This document shows positions 24,430 through 34,107 of a stretch of 64,000 nt of DNA, piece after piece. A program made the position numbers and the translations under genes. Below the pieces are notes generated by a model. The model had not been told where the DNA came from and made no database searches. It saw nothing but the letters and a program-made list of their open reading frames with translations. Positions within the stretch are counted from its first letter, which is position 1, and each line of letters opens with the position of its first letter. Origin of the DNA: Cercophora sp. LCS_1 (taxonomy: Eukaryota; Ascomycota; Sordariomycetes; Sordariales; Lasiosphaeriaceae); the NCBI GenBank assembly GCA_036250225.1, contig JAPZLL010000011.1:248001-312000 (forward strand), written 5' to 3'.

Positions 24430-25207
24430 GAGGGGCGAATTGGAGCAATGGACGCTCGGAAACAGATGTGGAGAGGGTAAGGCAGGTGAAGCAAAGATGG
24501 TTGAAATGAGCGAAAAGAGAGGAGCGGTGCTGGAAACGACCAACACCACGTATTTTTAGGCGGGAAGCTCCTCGCTCCTCGCGGTGCAAAACACAAAAAG
24601 AAAAGCCTATCTTCAATAAGGGGGATGGTTCTTGGCGTCAGAGGAGACACCAATTGGAGAGGTTCTTTTGCGTTGTCTTTGTTCTCAAGCGGGAACCTGT
24701 CCAAGCTTCCCACTTGCTCCAAATGAAATCCAGGGGTGGACGGATTGGCTATTTGCATCACGGGGACAAAGAACTAGGAAGAATTCTGTTTCCTGCTCAA
24801 AATTTCGCTGGTGCGGCTTGGGTCGAGCTCCTTCTTCCCCTGCTGCCTTTTGTCCTTGGTTACCTGGCGGTTCCATTTAATGCCCAAAACGGTCCAGTCA
24901 TTCCCCTGCCAAGGCCAAGGGCCGGATCCTGTGTCGATAAAGTGATGAGTGGTTTTCCCTGGTCAACGAAAAGTGACGATGATGGAACCTATGACGGTTT
25001 GGGGCGGTCGCCCCTGGATCGCCAGCTCCGTGCAGGCAAGGGCAATCTTTCCCCTGTGGGCTTCACGGAATTCTCCGTATGGATCAGGTTCATGTCGACC
25101 GTGGTCGGTGGGCAGGATTTAAACCGAACGTGTTTGTCCATGACTGTACGCGCCGGACAGTTTTCTTCAATGACATCGTGTCTCAGCCCAAGCGCTCTGG
25201 AAGCAAC
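24430..25207. other. Divergent promoter region, PAQR gene / membrane protein
   Basis: About 780 nt between two divergent start codons. Open frames here are short and lack recognisable features. Confidence 0.45.
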
Positions 25208-26794
25208 ATGAATGAGATTTCGGCATCCAACTCAACTCTTGTGGGGTTTGTCATTGAGCCACCTGCAAGAGGTACACTCTCTTTATTGTATTCTTGCTCT
25301 GGCGTTTTTCTCATCTGCATCTGGGGTGCGCTTCATCTCAACTTGTCGAAGCCGAACGAGACCACTGGCCACCGCGTCTGGCGGCATTTGCGCTGGATCA
25401 TGGTGGCGCTGTTCGTCCCTGAATTGTTGATCTGGGTAGCATGGAGGCAACTCAACTCTGCCACACAATTGACTCGAGCGATCTCTCGCCTGGCTGTACG
25501 TTGCGACCATACCTTAATCTCCTATCTTCAAGACTTGCAATCTGACTTCACCCTCCGTGCCTGGATCAGTTTGGCCGCTCCCTTCCTGCCCGTCAGCACA
25601 GATGGACTGATGTTCACAGCTTCTATGCCGGCATGGGAGGCTTTATCATCGATCTGAAGTCACTCGACGTTGGCATTCTGGAGACGGGATGCCTAGGTGC
25701 TTCCTCGCAGCTCGTCGTCATGCCATACGGCGTTGAGCTCCTTGTCCGGTGCGGATATTTGCCTGACATTAGCAAGAAAGAGATTGAGGATAAAAACAAA
25801 GTCGACATCTTCTCCAAAGCGATTTGCTGTGTTCAAGTCGGTTGGTTCATCTTCCAGAGCCTTGAGCGGTTCCGTCTCCAACTGCCACTCTCACTTCTCG
25901 AGGTGCACACTCTGGCTCACGTCGCTTGCGCTCTCGTCCTGTACGGATTGTGGTGGCATAAACCGAAGATGATCCTCAAGCCTACGCAAATCCCGTCGGC
26001 CGAAGGTCTTGACCAGCTGGTGGCATTCATGTTCATGGCCAGCCAGCTCAGCGCGCCGGATCGCCCCGGCAACATGGTCATGAAGAAGTTCGCCAAGCCA
26101 GAGTTGGCCTTCATGGACCTCTTTGTTCCTCCTCACCAAACCGCCCGCGCCCAAGGGAGTAGAGAAGCGACAACAGAGTCTCACGGCAATTTTCGCTACG
26201 ATCCGGTGCGACGTTTGCGCGAGGAACTTGCGCGCAAGGCCCTCCTGCGCTTCCCTTCCCTGTCGGGCTACATCCAAGGTATCACCCAAGTCCTCAACGA
26301 GACAGACAGGCCCGACGAGCGATTGAACATGCACAAAAGACCTTGTCACCGACAATGCCAGCAACTGGCCCGATCACGGACTGCTGCGCGATTCGGGCGA
26401 TGGGATCATGGGCACCTGCGTTTGGCTGGCGAGTGTGGTCTATGGCGCGATCCACTTTCTCTGCTGGACAAACAACTTTGTCTTCCCCTCCGACAGGGAG
26501 ATGTGGGTTTGGATGGCTTCAGCAGGCTATCTCATTTTCAGCGGCGTCCTCTGGGCCACACTTGTTGGCCTGGACTGGCAATTCGCGGGGTGCCTGTGGT
26601 TCTGGGGCGATCTCTTACAGGGAACGTCAGGGAAGGCCGCTAGGTGCTCCTTGATACCGCTCATGATCCTGGGCGGCACTCTCAACGCTGCTGCGCGTCT
26701 TTTTCTCTTTGCAGAATCGTTTGCGTCCTTGCGGGCTACATTGGCCCAGGTGTACACGTCTCCGCGGTGGTCGGCATCCACTCCTCATTTGTAG
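25208..26794 (+). CDS. Fungal multi-pass membrane protein of unknown function
   Basis: Exons are 25208-25495, 25597-26278 and 26340-26794; the product is 474 aa. It belongs to a widespread but uncharacterised fungal family recognised by PARGTLSLLYSC near the N-terminus, CIWGALHLN, HSFYAGMGGF, and a C-terminal LGGTLNAAARLFLFAESFASLR followed by VYTSPRW and a terminal PHL. At least six hydrophobic segments suggest an integral membrane protein with a cytosolic middle loop. Intron 1 (101 nt) has a CTGAC branch. Intron 2 (61 nt, 26279-26339) is inferred because it is the only placement that joins the two frames, giving YIQDLVTDN. The family has no known activity and I propose none. Confidence 0.8.
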
Positions 26795-27756
26795 CTACCG
26801 TACCTATTCGCTACCAAGAGCATAACCTGTCAGTAGTTCCGGTGTCCCGCTTTCAAAGCAATTAGTAGAGCATTACCTCATGTTATATTCTCTCGAAGCC
26901 TGTAGTCGGAGGGCCCAAACCCGTCAAGATCAGGGAGCAAGTACTCCTGGGCGGTGTAAGATTTCACGAATGCAGAATTTAATAGCAAATAGACGCTCAG
27001 AGTCAAAGCTTCCTATCACTTCAATACGAGTCAGCAGGGATGGCAGAACTTCAAACAGGTAAATATGAATCTAAAGTCTGTTCCCCGCCTCGGCTGGATG
27101 ATGAAGACGATCTTTTGAGCACTCAGCGACGATCGAGCAACCTTCATACCCGCTAAGAGCGGTAAATATTTCTTAATTTGGTGGTTACTGCGCAGGTGCC
27201 GCCTACGAGGCTTCGGATCACCTTTTTAAACTGCTGTGCCTAGTAAAATCCCCGATGTTCGAGCCTGGGGGTCATACCTACCGTATCTACAGCAACTTGG
27301 CGGCGACAACGCTCGGCAGTATGAAGCAGAAATGCTCAGAAGTGAGCGTCTCCCCGATTGGGAGAGTGATTCTCCCGGTTATGCAGTGAAAAACGACAGA
27401 GAGTAGGGCTTCGCCGCGAGCCGCCTCAGTTTCAACCACAGAACCTTGTGTCCCAAGCTCAAAGTTCAAAGTTCAACCTCAAAGTTTTGCTCCTGCCGTC
27501 AGCAGATCACCAAGCCCTTTTTGACGCGTCAAACCTTCTCTGTTTCCCAAGCCTGGACCAACATATATAACAACTCTTCGACCCGTCCTTTCCTCTTTCC
27601 CCCATTCTTCTCTTTAGAAACCAAAATCACTTTCCCCAAAAAGCAGCCTACTTCACAGAGTGGACCAAGTTTCCTCATCCGTCACCATCACTTCATCTTC
27701 TATTCGACTTACTCTTGAAGACTTCATTCATTACGTCACCGATTTCAATCAACAAG
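26795..27756. other. Intergenic region before amidoligase gene
   Basis: No coding signal. The last 200 nt are pyrimidine-rich, with a TATA-like TATATAA at 27564-27570. Confidence 0.45.
27564..27570 (+). promoter_or_regulatory. TATA-like box upstream of amidoligase gene
   Basis: TATATAA lies about 187 nt before the start codon at 27757 and is followed by a pyrimidine-rich leader, as is common in fungal promoters. Position and sequence only. Confidence 0.35.
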
Positions 27757-28778
27757 ATGACTGTATCAGTTCTGAGCTTTGGCGTCGAGGTCGAGATTCT
27801 CGTGCGTCCCAAGGCCGGCTCACCTCTCTACACCCTGTTGGAGTCAAACGAGTGGGATTCTTCCGTTCAGTCCGTTACCCATGACGAGAGCGGCAAGCTA
27901 GACAGCGACGCCGACGGTGGGGCCTGCGCTCAGCGCTGGAAGCAGGCAGATAACCGCTTGATCTTGCGCCAGGCAATCGCCGAGTTGTTGACGGCCAACC
28001 GCGTCCCCGCTGAAGAGGGCTGCTCGCCTGGCTACGACGAGTGGAGCGTCGTCGACGACGGCTCAGTCCAAGAGACACCTGGTTTCTGTAAGTTGCACCC
28101 TCTCCGGCAATCCACCGCTTGAACCCCTGCTGACCGTCTGCCACAGGGCGTATCGAACTGGTCTCGCGCGTCCTCAGCACCGCAGACGGCTGGCGCCACG
28201 AAGTCGCGACCGTCTTCCAAGTCCTCTCCGCGAATGCCGATCTTGCAACCAACGAGTCGTGCGCCACTCACATTCACGTCTCGCCCGGTCTGTATACCTT
28301 TGAGGATGACCAGCTTCGCGCAATTTGCCAGGGCATTGCGTTCTTCGACACGGCCATCACCGCGCTGCTGCCCGCTCACCGGCGGACTACCAAGTGGGCG
28401 CGTTCCAACATGGAGAACGACGTGAACCCGCACCTCCGGCAGGCCGCCAAGTTGGTCCCGCGCGATGGGTTGGCCGCCATGTGGAGTGAATTTGACCAGG
28501 TCAGTCGCGGCAATGTTTTTGCTGTTATGAATTCAGAGGAGCGGCGGATGGCGTGGAACTTTGCGAATGTCGACTCGGGAAGCGGCACTGTCGAGTTTAG
28601 AAGTCCTCCCGGAGTCACTGATGAGCGAGATCTGTCTTCGTGGGTAACATTCACACTCGGCCTTGTTGCCGCTATCATGGGAACCAAGTGGCAAGACTTG
28701 AAGACGAGAAAGAGAACTGGGCGAGTTTGGGAGCTAGTACTGGCAGTTGAGAAAGGAGCTGCCCTTCTGGGCCGGTGA
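27757..28778 (+). CDS. Putative amidoligase-family protein
   Basis: Exons are 27757-28087 and 28147-28778; the product is 320 aa. The family (fungal branch of the amidoligase/glutamine-synthetase-like fold) is predicted to join amines to carboxylates by an ATP-dependent ligation; substrates are unknown. Visible motifs are the N-terminal FGVEVEILVRP strand, the central CATHIHVSPG with its two His, and the C-terminal GTVEFRSPPGV. The 59-nt intron creates the Trp codon of WRIELVSR. The start at 27757 (MTVSVLSFGVEVE) places the first motif where family members have it. Neighbours give no operon-like clue. Confidence 0.82.
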
Positions 28779-29175
28779 ACTCCAAGCCCCCTACCGTAAT
28801 GGCAATAACATGCTCATGGCCGAAGATAGATCTCAATCACATCAGAATGTTCTTTGCACACAACGTAGCAAATAGATCATGTTGATCCCCAGTTTTCCCT
28901 TCCGTGACTAAGTATATATCGCACTCAATTAACGCGCTTTAGGTAGTAGACTTTTGCCAAGTGGGATATCCTACTGCTATGACGAGGCGGTGTCGTAACG
29001 CGCTGAAGCGCTACAGCCTCAGGGTCCTGAACTGAGGTCATCATGACCACACCCCCACAACACTCCATCCCGTCCTCAACCACCATCGCCATCTCCTGTC
29101 CAGGAACCTCGTAAACACCACCTACACGCCATCATCGCACACCTTCACCACTAACCAGCCCATCCAGCACCCAAA
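28779..29175. other. Intergenic region
   Basis: About 400 nt, partly AT-rich near 28910-28940. Nothing recognised. Confidence 0.45.
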
Positions 29176-29709
29176 ATGAACGACACAAACTCCGGCACAG
29201 TCTACGACACCACTTTCCCCCTCTTCATCCGCGGCCTACGTACCCTACTCCATCTCCTCCAAAAAGCAACCACCTACTCCAAAGACCAAAACCTCCCGCG
29301 CACCACGATCCCTGCCTGGCGCCTCCATGCCGACATGAAACCGTTCACCTTCCAAGTCCAAATGGTCACCAACATGGCCAAGCGCACAGCCGAGCGTTTG
29401 ACAGGTAAACCCCAAGACTCGTTTGCCGACAAAGACGAAACCACGCTCGACGAGCTAGCCGCGCGCGTGACCAAGGCGGTGCGCATGCTGCAGAGGGTGG
29501 ACAGGGCTGATGTGGTAGCGCATGGGAATGCGAGAGAAAAGTTGGCCATTCGGGGGCGGGAGATGGACGTGACACCCAGAGAATTTGTGGACGAGTTTGC
29601 GCAGCCAAATTTCTTCTTTCACTTGGTCATGGTGTATAGCTTGTTGAGGATGCATGGGGTCGAGGTGGGCAAGTTTGATTATTTGGGGGGTTTCTTGGGG
29701 GAGAGATGA
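29176..29709 (+). CDS. DUF1993 family protein
   Basis: A single exon of 177 aa. DUF1993 proteins are helical and DinB-like, found in fungi and bacteria, with no established activity. The segments TTFPLFIRGLRTLLHLLQKA, WRLHADMKPFTFQVQM and FFFHLVMVYSLLRMHGVEVGKFDYLGGF are typical, including the conserved C-terminal LR..GV..GK.DYLG. No signal peptide is visible, so it is probably cytosolic. The coding strand is C-rich at the start and G-rich at the end. Confidence 0.88.
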   Translation: MNDTNSGTVYDTTFPLFIRGLRTLLHLLQKATTYSKDQNLPRTTIPAWRLHADMKPFTFQVQMVTNMAKRTAERLTGKPQDSFADKDETTLDELAARVTKAVRMLQRVDRADVVAHGNAREKLAIRGREMDVTPREFVDEFAQPNFFFHLVMVYSLLRMHGVEVGKFDYLGGFLGER

Positions 29710-29799
29710 TGGGATGCAGTTCTATCGTGGTAAACAAGAGGCTATGGTGCTAATATGATTGATTCTACATGACTTGGCTCATTTAAAAACATGACGTTA

Positions 29800-32700
29800 T
29801 TATGCTTGCTGGGCGAAGTAGCCGTTGGCATGCGGCGCCGGTGGTCCATTTTGAGAACCTGGCGTTGCGACTGGGGTGAGAGGGGCGTGAGGTTGCCATT
29901 GAGCTTGGCCGCTCCATTGCTGCGGCGGTGCTCCGTAGGGTTGAGTCTGAGCAGATGCCGGAGGATACCCATACTGAGGCGCAGGCGCTTGTGCTGGTGC
30001 TGCCGCGTACGTCTGGGGCGGCTGCTGACCGTACACCGGCGCCGCTGGTTGTGCCGGAGGATATCCGTATTGAGGGGCATTCGGCGCTGGCGTTGGAGCT
30101 GCTGGATAGCCGTAGGGAGGCTGTTGGCTTGGCGGCTGTTGGGCGGCGCCGTAGGAATGAGGTCCGGTCTGGGCAGGGGTCTGAGGGGGAGCGAATCCAT
30201 ACTGGGATGCGTTTGAGGCGGGCGCAGGCGTCGTGGTATACTGTTGAGGCGGCTGTTGGCTTTGCGGGCTCTGGTAGACTTGGGCGCCCGCCGGTGTCGG
30301 AGGATATCCGTACTGGGGAGCGGCGTGAGTGGTCGGTGTTCCATGGGGTTGCCCCGTGTATTGAGAAGGAACACTATATCCCTGGGCGCTCGCAGGAGTG
30401 GGAGGGTGCCCGTATTGAGCCGGAGTGTCTGCTCCTGGGACAGTGGGGTATGCCTGAGCTGGCGGCTGCTGAGACGGTGGCTGGGCATTTGCAGGAGCCG
30501 GAGGGATCGTCGCGTAGGGGTTGTAAGGTTGGGGCTGTTGCTGAGCCTGGGCTGGCTGCTGTTGGTATTGCGGCTGCTGCGGCTGTTGATAAGACGTCGG
30601 GTAACTGCTCTGCCGCGGGGGCATTTGGAAGCTCTGCGGCTGTTGCTGAGCTGCACCATAGGCCTGAGGCGCCGGAGTGAACGGCGGTGTCGAGGCGTAT
30701 GGGACTCCCGGGGTTGGATAAGACGAGGGAGGGCTGACTGGCGACGGGAAGTACGACGCTTGGGCTGCAGGAGCTGGCGTTTGTGGTGGTTGCGAGTTCT
30801 TTCGGTTCTTGGAGTTTGCGGCTTGAGTCGGGGGTGGAGGGAAATATGGCAGTGGTCCCGTGGACTGGCGCGAAGGTGGCGGCGGGTAACCGGCAGGCTG
30901 ATAGGAAGACTGGGGAGTTGGCGGCGGCGGCATGGCTGTGGGATACGCGGAAGCCGTTGTCTGCTGCGTCTGGGGGCTAGGCTGCGCTGGGTATTGCGAT
31001 ATCTGGGTCGGCTGTTGCACAGGCTGTTGGGGCGGTTGGTACTGCTGGGTCGGTGCTTGATATTGCTGGTACTGCTGTTGCTGCTGCTGCTGCTGCTGCG
31101 GTGGCTGTTGCGGATACGAGTGCTGTTGTGCCGGTTGAGGTGGCTGCTGTTGCTGGTGTTGTTGCTGAAGCTGATATTGAGGTTGCTCTGGTTGTTGCTG
31201 GGGCTGCTGGGGATAGGAGAACTGTTGCAACTCTGGAGGGGGAGCCTGCTGGGGTTGCTGGTACTGGTGGTGTTGATATTGGGTCTGCTCCAGTTGCTGT
31301 TGGGGCTGGTGCTGGAGCTGCTCCTGTCGAGGCGACGACGTCGGCTGTGGTTCGTATTCCGTCAGGACCGGGACGGCGTTGTGAACGGCTGCAGGGCGAG
31401 GCGCATGCAATACTGGTGTCTCTGCGGCGCTTGGTGCGACCGGTGGCTGCTCTTCCTGGGGCGGTGCGCTAGCTTGCGCCTGTGCTTCGGGTTGTTGATG
31501 CGGTTGAGGTTGTGCAAGGGGAGCAGCTGGAGCGGGCTGCGGATCGTAATACTGCCATTGATGAAATTGTTCGGCGATCTGCTGTTGCGATTGAGGTTGA
31601 GGCGGAGATTGTTGTCGAACGGGAGCCTGAGCCTGAGCCTGTGGCTGTGGCTGCGGTTGCGGTTGCTGGGATACCTGTTCCTGGGTCTGCTGTTGGGGCT
31701 GCTCCGGAATTTTCTGTTGGTCGGGCAAGGGCGCTTGCTGCTGGCCCTCTGGCTGAAGGGTGTACGCTTGCTCGGTCTGAACATGTTGTTCAGGAATGGG
31801 CGCTGGCCCAGAGGCTATCGTGGGTGTGGGAAGCGACTCATCCATCGCCTTCATGTCGTACGCCGGATACCCTGATTCCGGGGCAACCTGGGCTGGCGCC
31901 GTTGCCTGCGGGGCGACGGAATGTTGTTGCCAGGGCTGTTCCTGAACTTGCTGATGCGCTGGGGGGTATCCAGGGGTGGCTCCTACATCTGATACAACTG
32001 TAGTCGCCTGGGCAGAAGCAAGCTGTTGATCCAGTTGCGGCTGAGGCTGCTGCTGTTGCTGCTGTTGCTGCCAAGTCTGCGCTTGAACTTCCTGAACTTG
32101 GGGTTGTTGCGCGGGGTATCCAGGGGCTGACCTTGTGTCGGCGGCAACCGGCGCCGGCAAAGCAGAGGCATTGTGCGCAGCAGCTGGCTGCTGATCCTGA
32201 ACAGGAGCCGAGGGCTGCACCAAGGCAACTTGATACGAGTCCCGACGCGAGTATTCGCCATGTTGGGCTTGTGTTGCACCGTATGCTTGGGACGCCTGGA
32301 CTGGTGTTTGCTGCTGAGGTTGCCCCATCGGGTAGGCGGCCGGCTGAGGTTGAGCGTATCCATATGGTGCAGGTGCAGGCGCCGTGGCTTGCCCCTGAAT
32401 GTAGGCGACTGAAGGCGTCTTCGCATCAGATACTTGTGGTGCGCCGACGGCCGAGTATGGTGGTGGCGGCGCCATCTGAGCACCATATGCTGGAGCAAAC
32501 GCGCCGTACGGGGCTGGCGCCATACTGCTGCTTCCAGCGGCCGCATAGGGCTGGCCCGGTTGGACACCGTAATATGGCTGAGCACCGTAAGGTTGAGCGC
32601 CGTAGGGTGCAGCTGCGTACCCCGCCTCACGGGCTTTAGCATCAGCGACAGCCTGGAATGTACCGGCGGCCTTGAAGGCCTTGTGTGCGTCGCTCTCCTT

Positions 32701-33174
32701 CTTGTGTCCGGTGTATGCGTGCTCGAGCGCCATGCCGGCGCCGTCCAAAGCGGCGTGGCTGACAATCTTGATGGCCGTTTCGTTCTCGACAATGGCCGAG
32801 ATGCCCTGCTCGGCACCCGCCTGGGCCACGGCCTCGGTACCCATGCTCCCTACTCCCAGCGTGACAACGCCGATGGTGCCGCTAAAAGCCATGCTTCCGA
32901 CGACGTCTCGCTTTCGTGTATGATGTGTGGTACCGTGTCGCTGAAGGTGCCTCTCGATGATCTCACGCTTCTTTCGTGCGTTGTGGATGGCGGGCGCTGC
33001 CATGCCGACTCCGATGAGCGACACTCCGCAAGTCAGGGGAAGAGCGAGACCCGACACGGCGGTTGACGTGGAGGCGCTCGAGATCAGCCGGGTATAGTGC
33101 TGCCACTCCCGCTGGAGCTCCTCCGGGTTCATGGCCGCGCATTTTGCGTCGTATTCTGTGAAATTGAACGGCAT
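29800..33174 (-). CDS. Gln/Pro/Tyr-rich prion-like protein with conserved N-terminal domain
   Basis: A single exon of 1,124 aa, starting at the ATG at 33174 (MPFNFTEYDAKCAAMNPEEL); a longer frame to 33276 would begin on GTG. Residues about 1-190 form a domain seen in other ascomycete proteins, with two hydrophobic Gly/Ala-rich stretches (LALPLTCGVSLIGVGMAAPA and GSMAFSGTIGVVTLGVGSMG) around a basic helix (NARKKREIIERHLQRHG). The remaining 930 residues are low-complexity, with poly-Gln runs, PQ-rich blocks and repeated Q-Y-G-(Y/H)-P-P units near the C-terminus. Such tails favour condensation or amyloid-like assembly. Function is unknown. The hydrophobic stretches may be membrane-associated. 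Confidence 0.82.
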   Translation of the reverse strand: MPFNFTEYDAKCAAMNPEELQREWQHYTRLISSASTSTAVSGLALPLTCGVSLIGVGMAAPAIHNARKKREIIERHLQRHGTTHHTRKRDVVGSMAFSGTIGVVTLGVGSMGTEAVAQAGAEQGISAIVENETAIKIVSHAALDGAGMALEHAYTGHKKESDAHKAFKAAGTFQAVADAKAREAGYAAAPYGAQPYGAQPYYGVQPGQPYAAAGSSSMAPAPYGAFAPAYGAQMAPPPPYSAVGAPQVSDAKTPSVAYIQGQATAPAPAPYGYAQPQPAAYPMGQPQQQTPVQASQAYGATQAQHGEYSRRDSYQVALVQPSAPVQDQQPAAAHNASALPAPVAADTRSAPGYPAQQPQVQEVQAQTWQQQQQQQQPQPQLDQQLASAQATTVVSDVGATPGYPPAHQQVQEQPWQQHSVAPQATAPAQVAPESGYPAYDMKAMDESLPTPTIASGPAPIPEQHVQTEQAYTLQPEGQQQAPLPDQQKIPEQPQQQTQEQVSQQPQPQPQPQAQAQAPVRQQSPPQPQSQQQIAEQFHQWQYYDPQPAPAAPLAQPQPHQQPEAQAQASAPPQEEQPPVAPSAAETPVLHAPRPAAVHNAVPVLTEYEPQPTSSPRQEQLQHQPQQQLEQTQYQHHQYQQPQQAPPPELQQFSYPQQPQQQPEQPQYQLQQQHQQQQPPQPAQQHSYPQQPPQQQQQQQQQYQQYQAPTQQYQPPQQPVQQPTQISQYPAQPSPQTQQTTASAYPTAMPPPPTPQSSYQPAGYPPPPSRQSTGPLPYFPPPPTQAANSKNRKNSQPPQTPAPAAQASYFPSPVSPPSSYPTPGVPYASTPPFTPAPQAYGAAQQQPQSFQMPPRQSSYPTSYQQPQQPQYQQQPAQAQQQPQPYNPYATIPPAPANAQPPSQQPPAQAYPTVPGADTPAQYGHPPTPASAQGYSVPSQYTGQPHGTPTTHAAPQYGYPPTPAGAQVYQSPQSQQPPQQYTTTPAPASNASQYGFAPPQTPAQTGPHSYGAAQQPPSQQPPYGYPAAPTPAPNAPQYGYPPAQPAAPVYGQQPPQTYAAAPAQAPAPQYGYPPASAQTQPYGAPPQQWSGQAQWQPHAPLTPVATPGSQNGPPAPHANGYFAQQA

Positions 33175-34107
33175 CGTGGCGGTTGTCGCTCCCGTCCTCA
33201 GAGCGGATGCCTCGAGATGCGTGACAGTCCGAAGAGGAGAAAAGCTGAAAAGAATGCAGACGGTTTGGAGCCGCACAGGGCTCCAGGCGCCCGCGGGGCT
33301 TTATTGAACCGACCATGTTGGAACAGGGGTTCGCGCTGTCGAGAAACCGTGGCGCCTCTTCAGCCGCAAGCATCGTGTGGTTCATTCCCTGCCACTTGCA
33401 TGCCCAAAACAGACGCCTCATGCAGGAACTTCGGGGGCAGAAATCAATAGCGCCAAGCATCATTCCCAATCTGTTCAGCCGAACGACATCGGTGATTTCT
33501 GCAGCAAATCAGAGCTGCCGCGCTGCGCCCCGCTGAAACGGTCTGTGGTCCGATGCTGCACTTTAGCAGGTGCAATTCTGTACTGGCAAGAGCCTCATCG
33601 CCCCTTCCAACGTTGGGCACCGTCGCACCTCCTCTCCGTTTGGAGCGCTTTTTCTTGCTGAACGAGTTGCAGTCCCGCACTGCGACGTTCACACGAGCGC
33701 GCCGGGAAGTCGACGCAATGACAAACCGGATATCGTCCATGAACTCATCCCTAAAAGGCTCATCTCACAAGCGGGGAGTTCCAATAAGCTTCGGTCGCAT
33801 GCTTGCTTGGCGCCATCGTCACAACAAGCATCATCGCGGTCTTGGCAGCCAAGACGCACGCCATGGTGCCAGGTACCCCGCATTTGGCGGGTGATCGCTC
33901 CTTCAACTCCAGACTCCTGCCTGTCAGTGGTGCGGATATGCGAGTGAAATGACAGTATGCGGGAACCCGAACGAGCGCAAGCCTTCAGGCGCCACCCGTT
34001 TCCCGGTATTGATGGGTGTTGATCAGCAGGAGTGAGCCGGGAAGATAAGTAACAGAGGATTGCCTCTCTCACACTTGGGAGTGAAGAGGCTCCCTTCAAT
34101 CGCCAAG
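33175..34107. other. Intergenic region
   Basis: About 930 nt holding the divergent promoters of the Q-rich gene and the carboxylesterase pseudogene. No protein family is seen in the open frames. Confidence 0.45.

Noticed and set aside
30244..31875. 543-codon Leu/Arg-rich frame opposite the Q-rich protein
   Set aside because: Poly-Gln and Pro codons read backwards give Leu/Arg/Trp; no domain or start context supports it.
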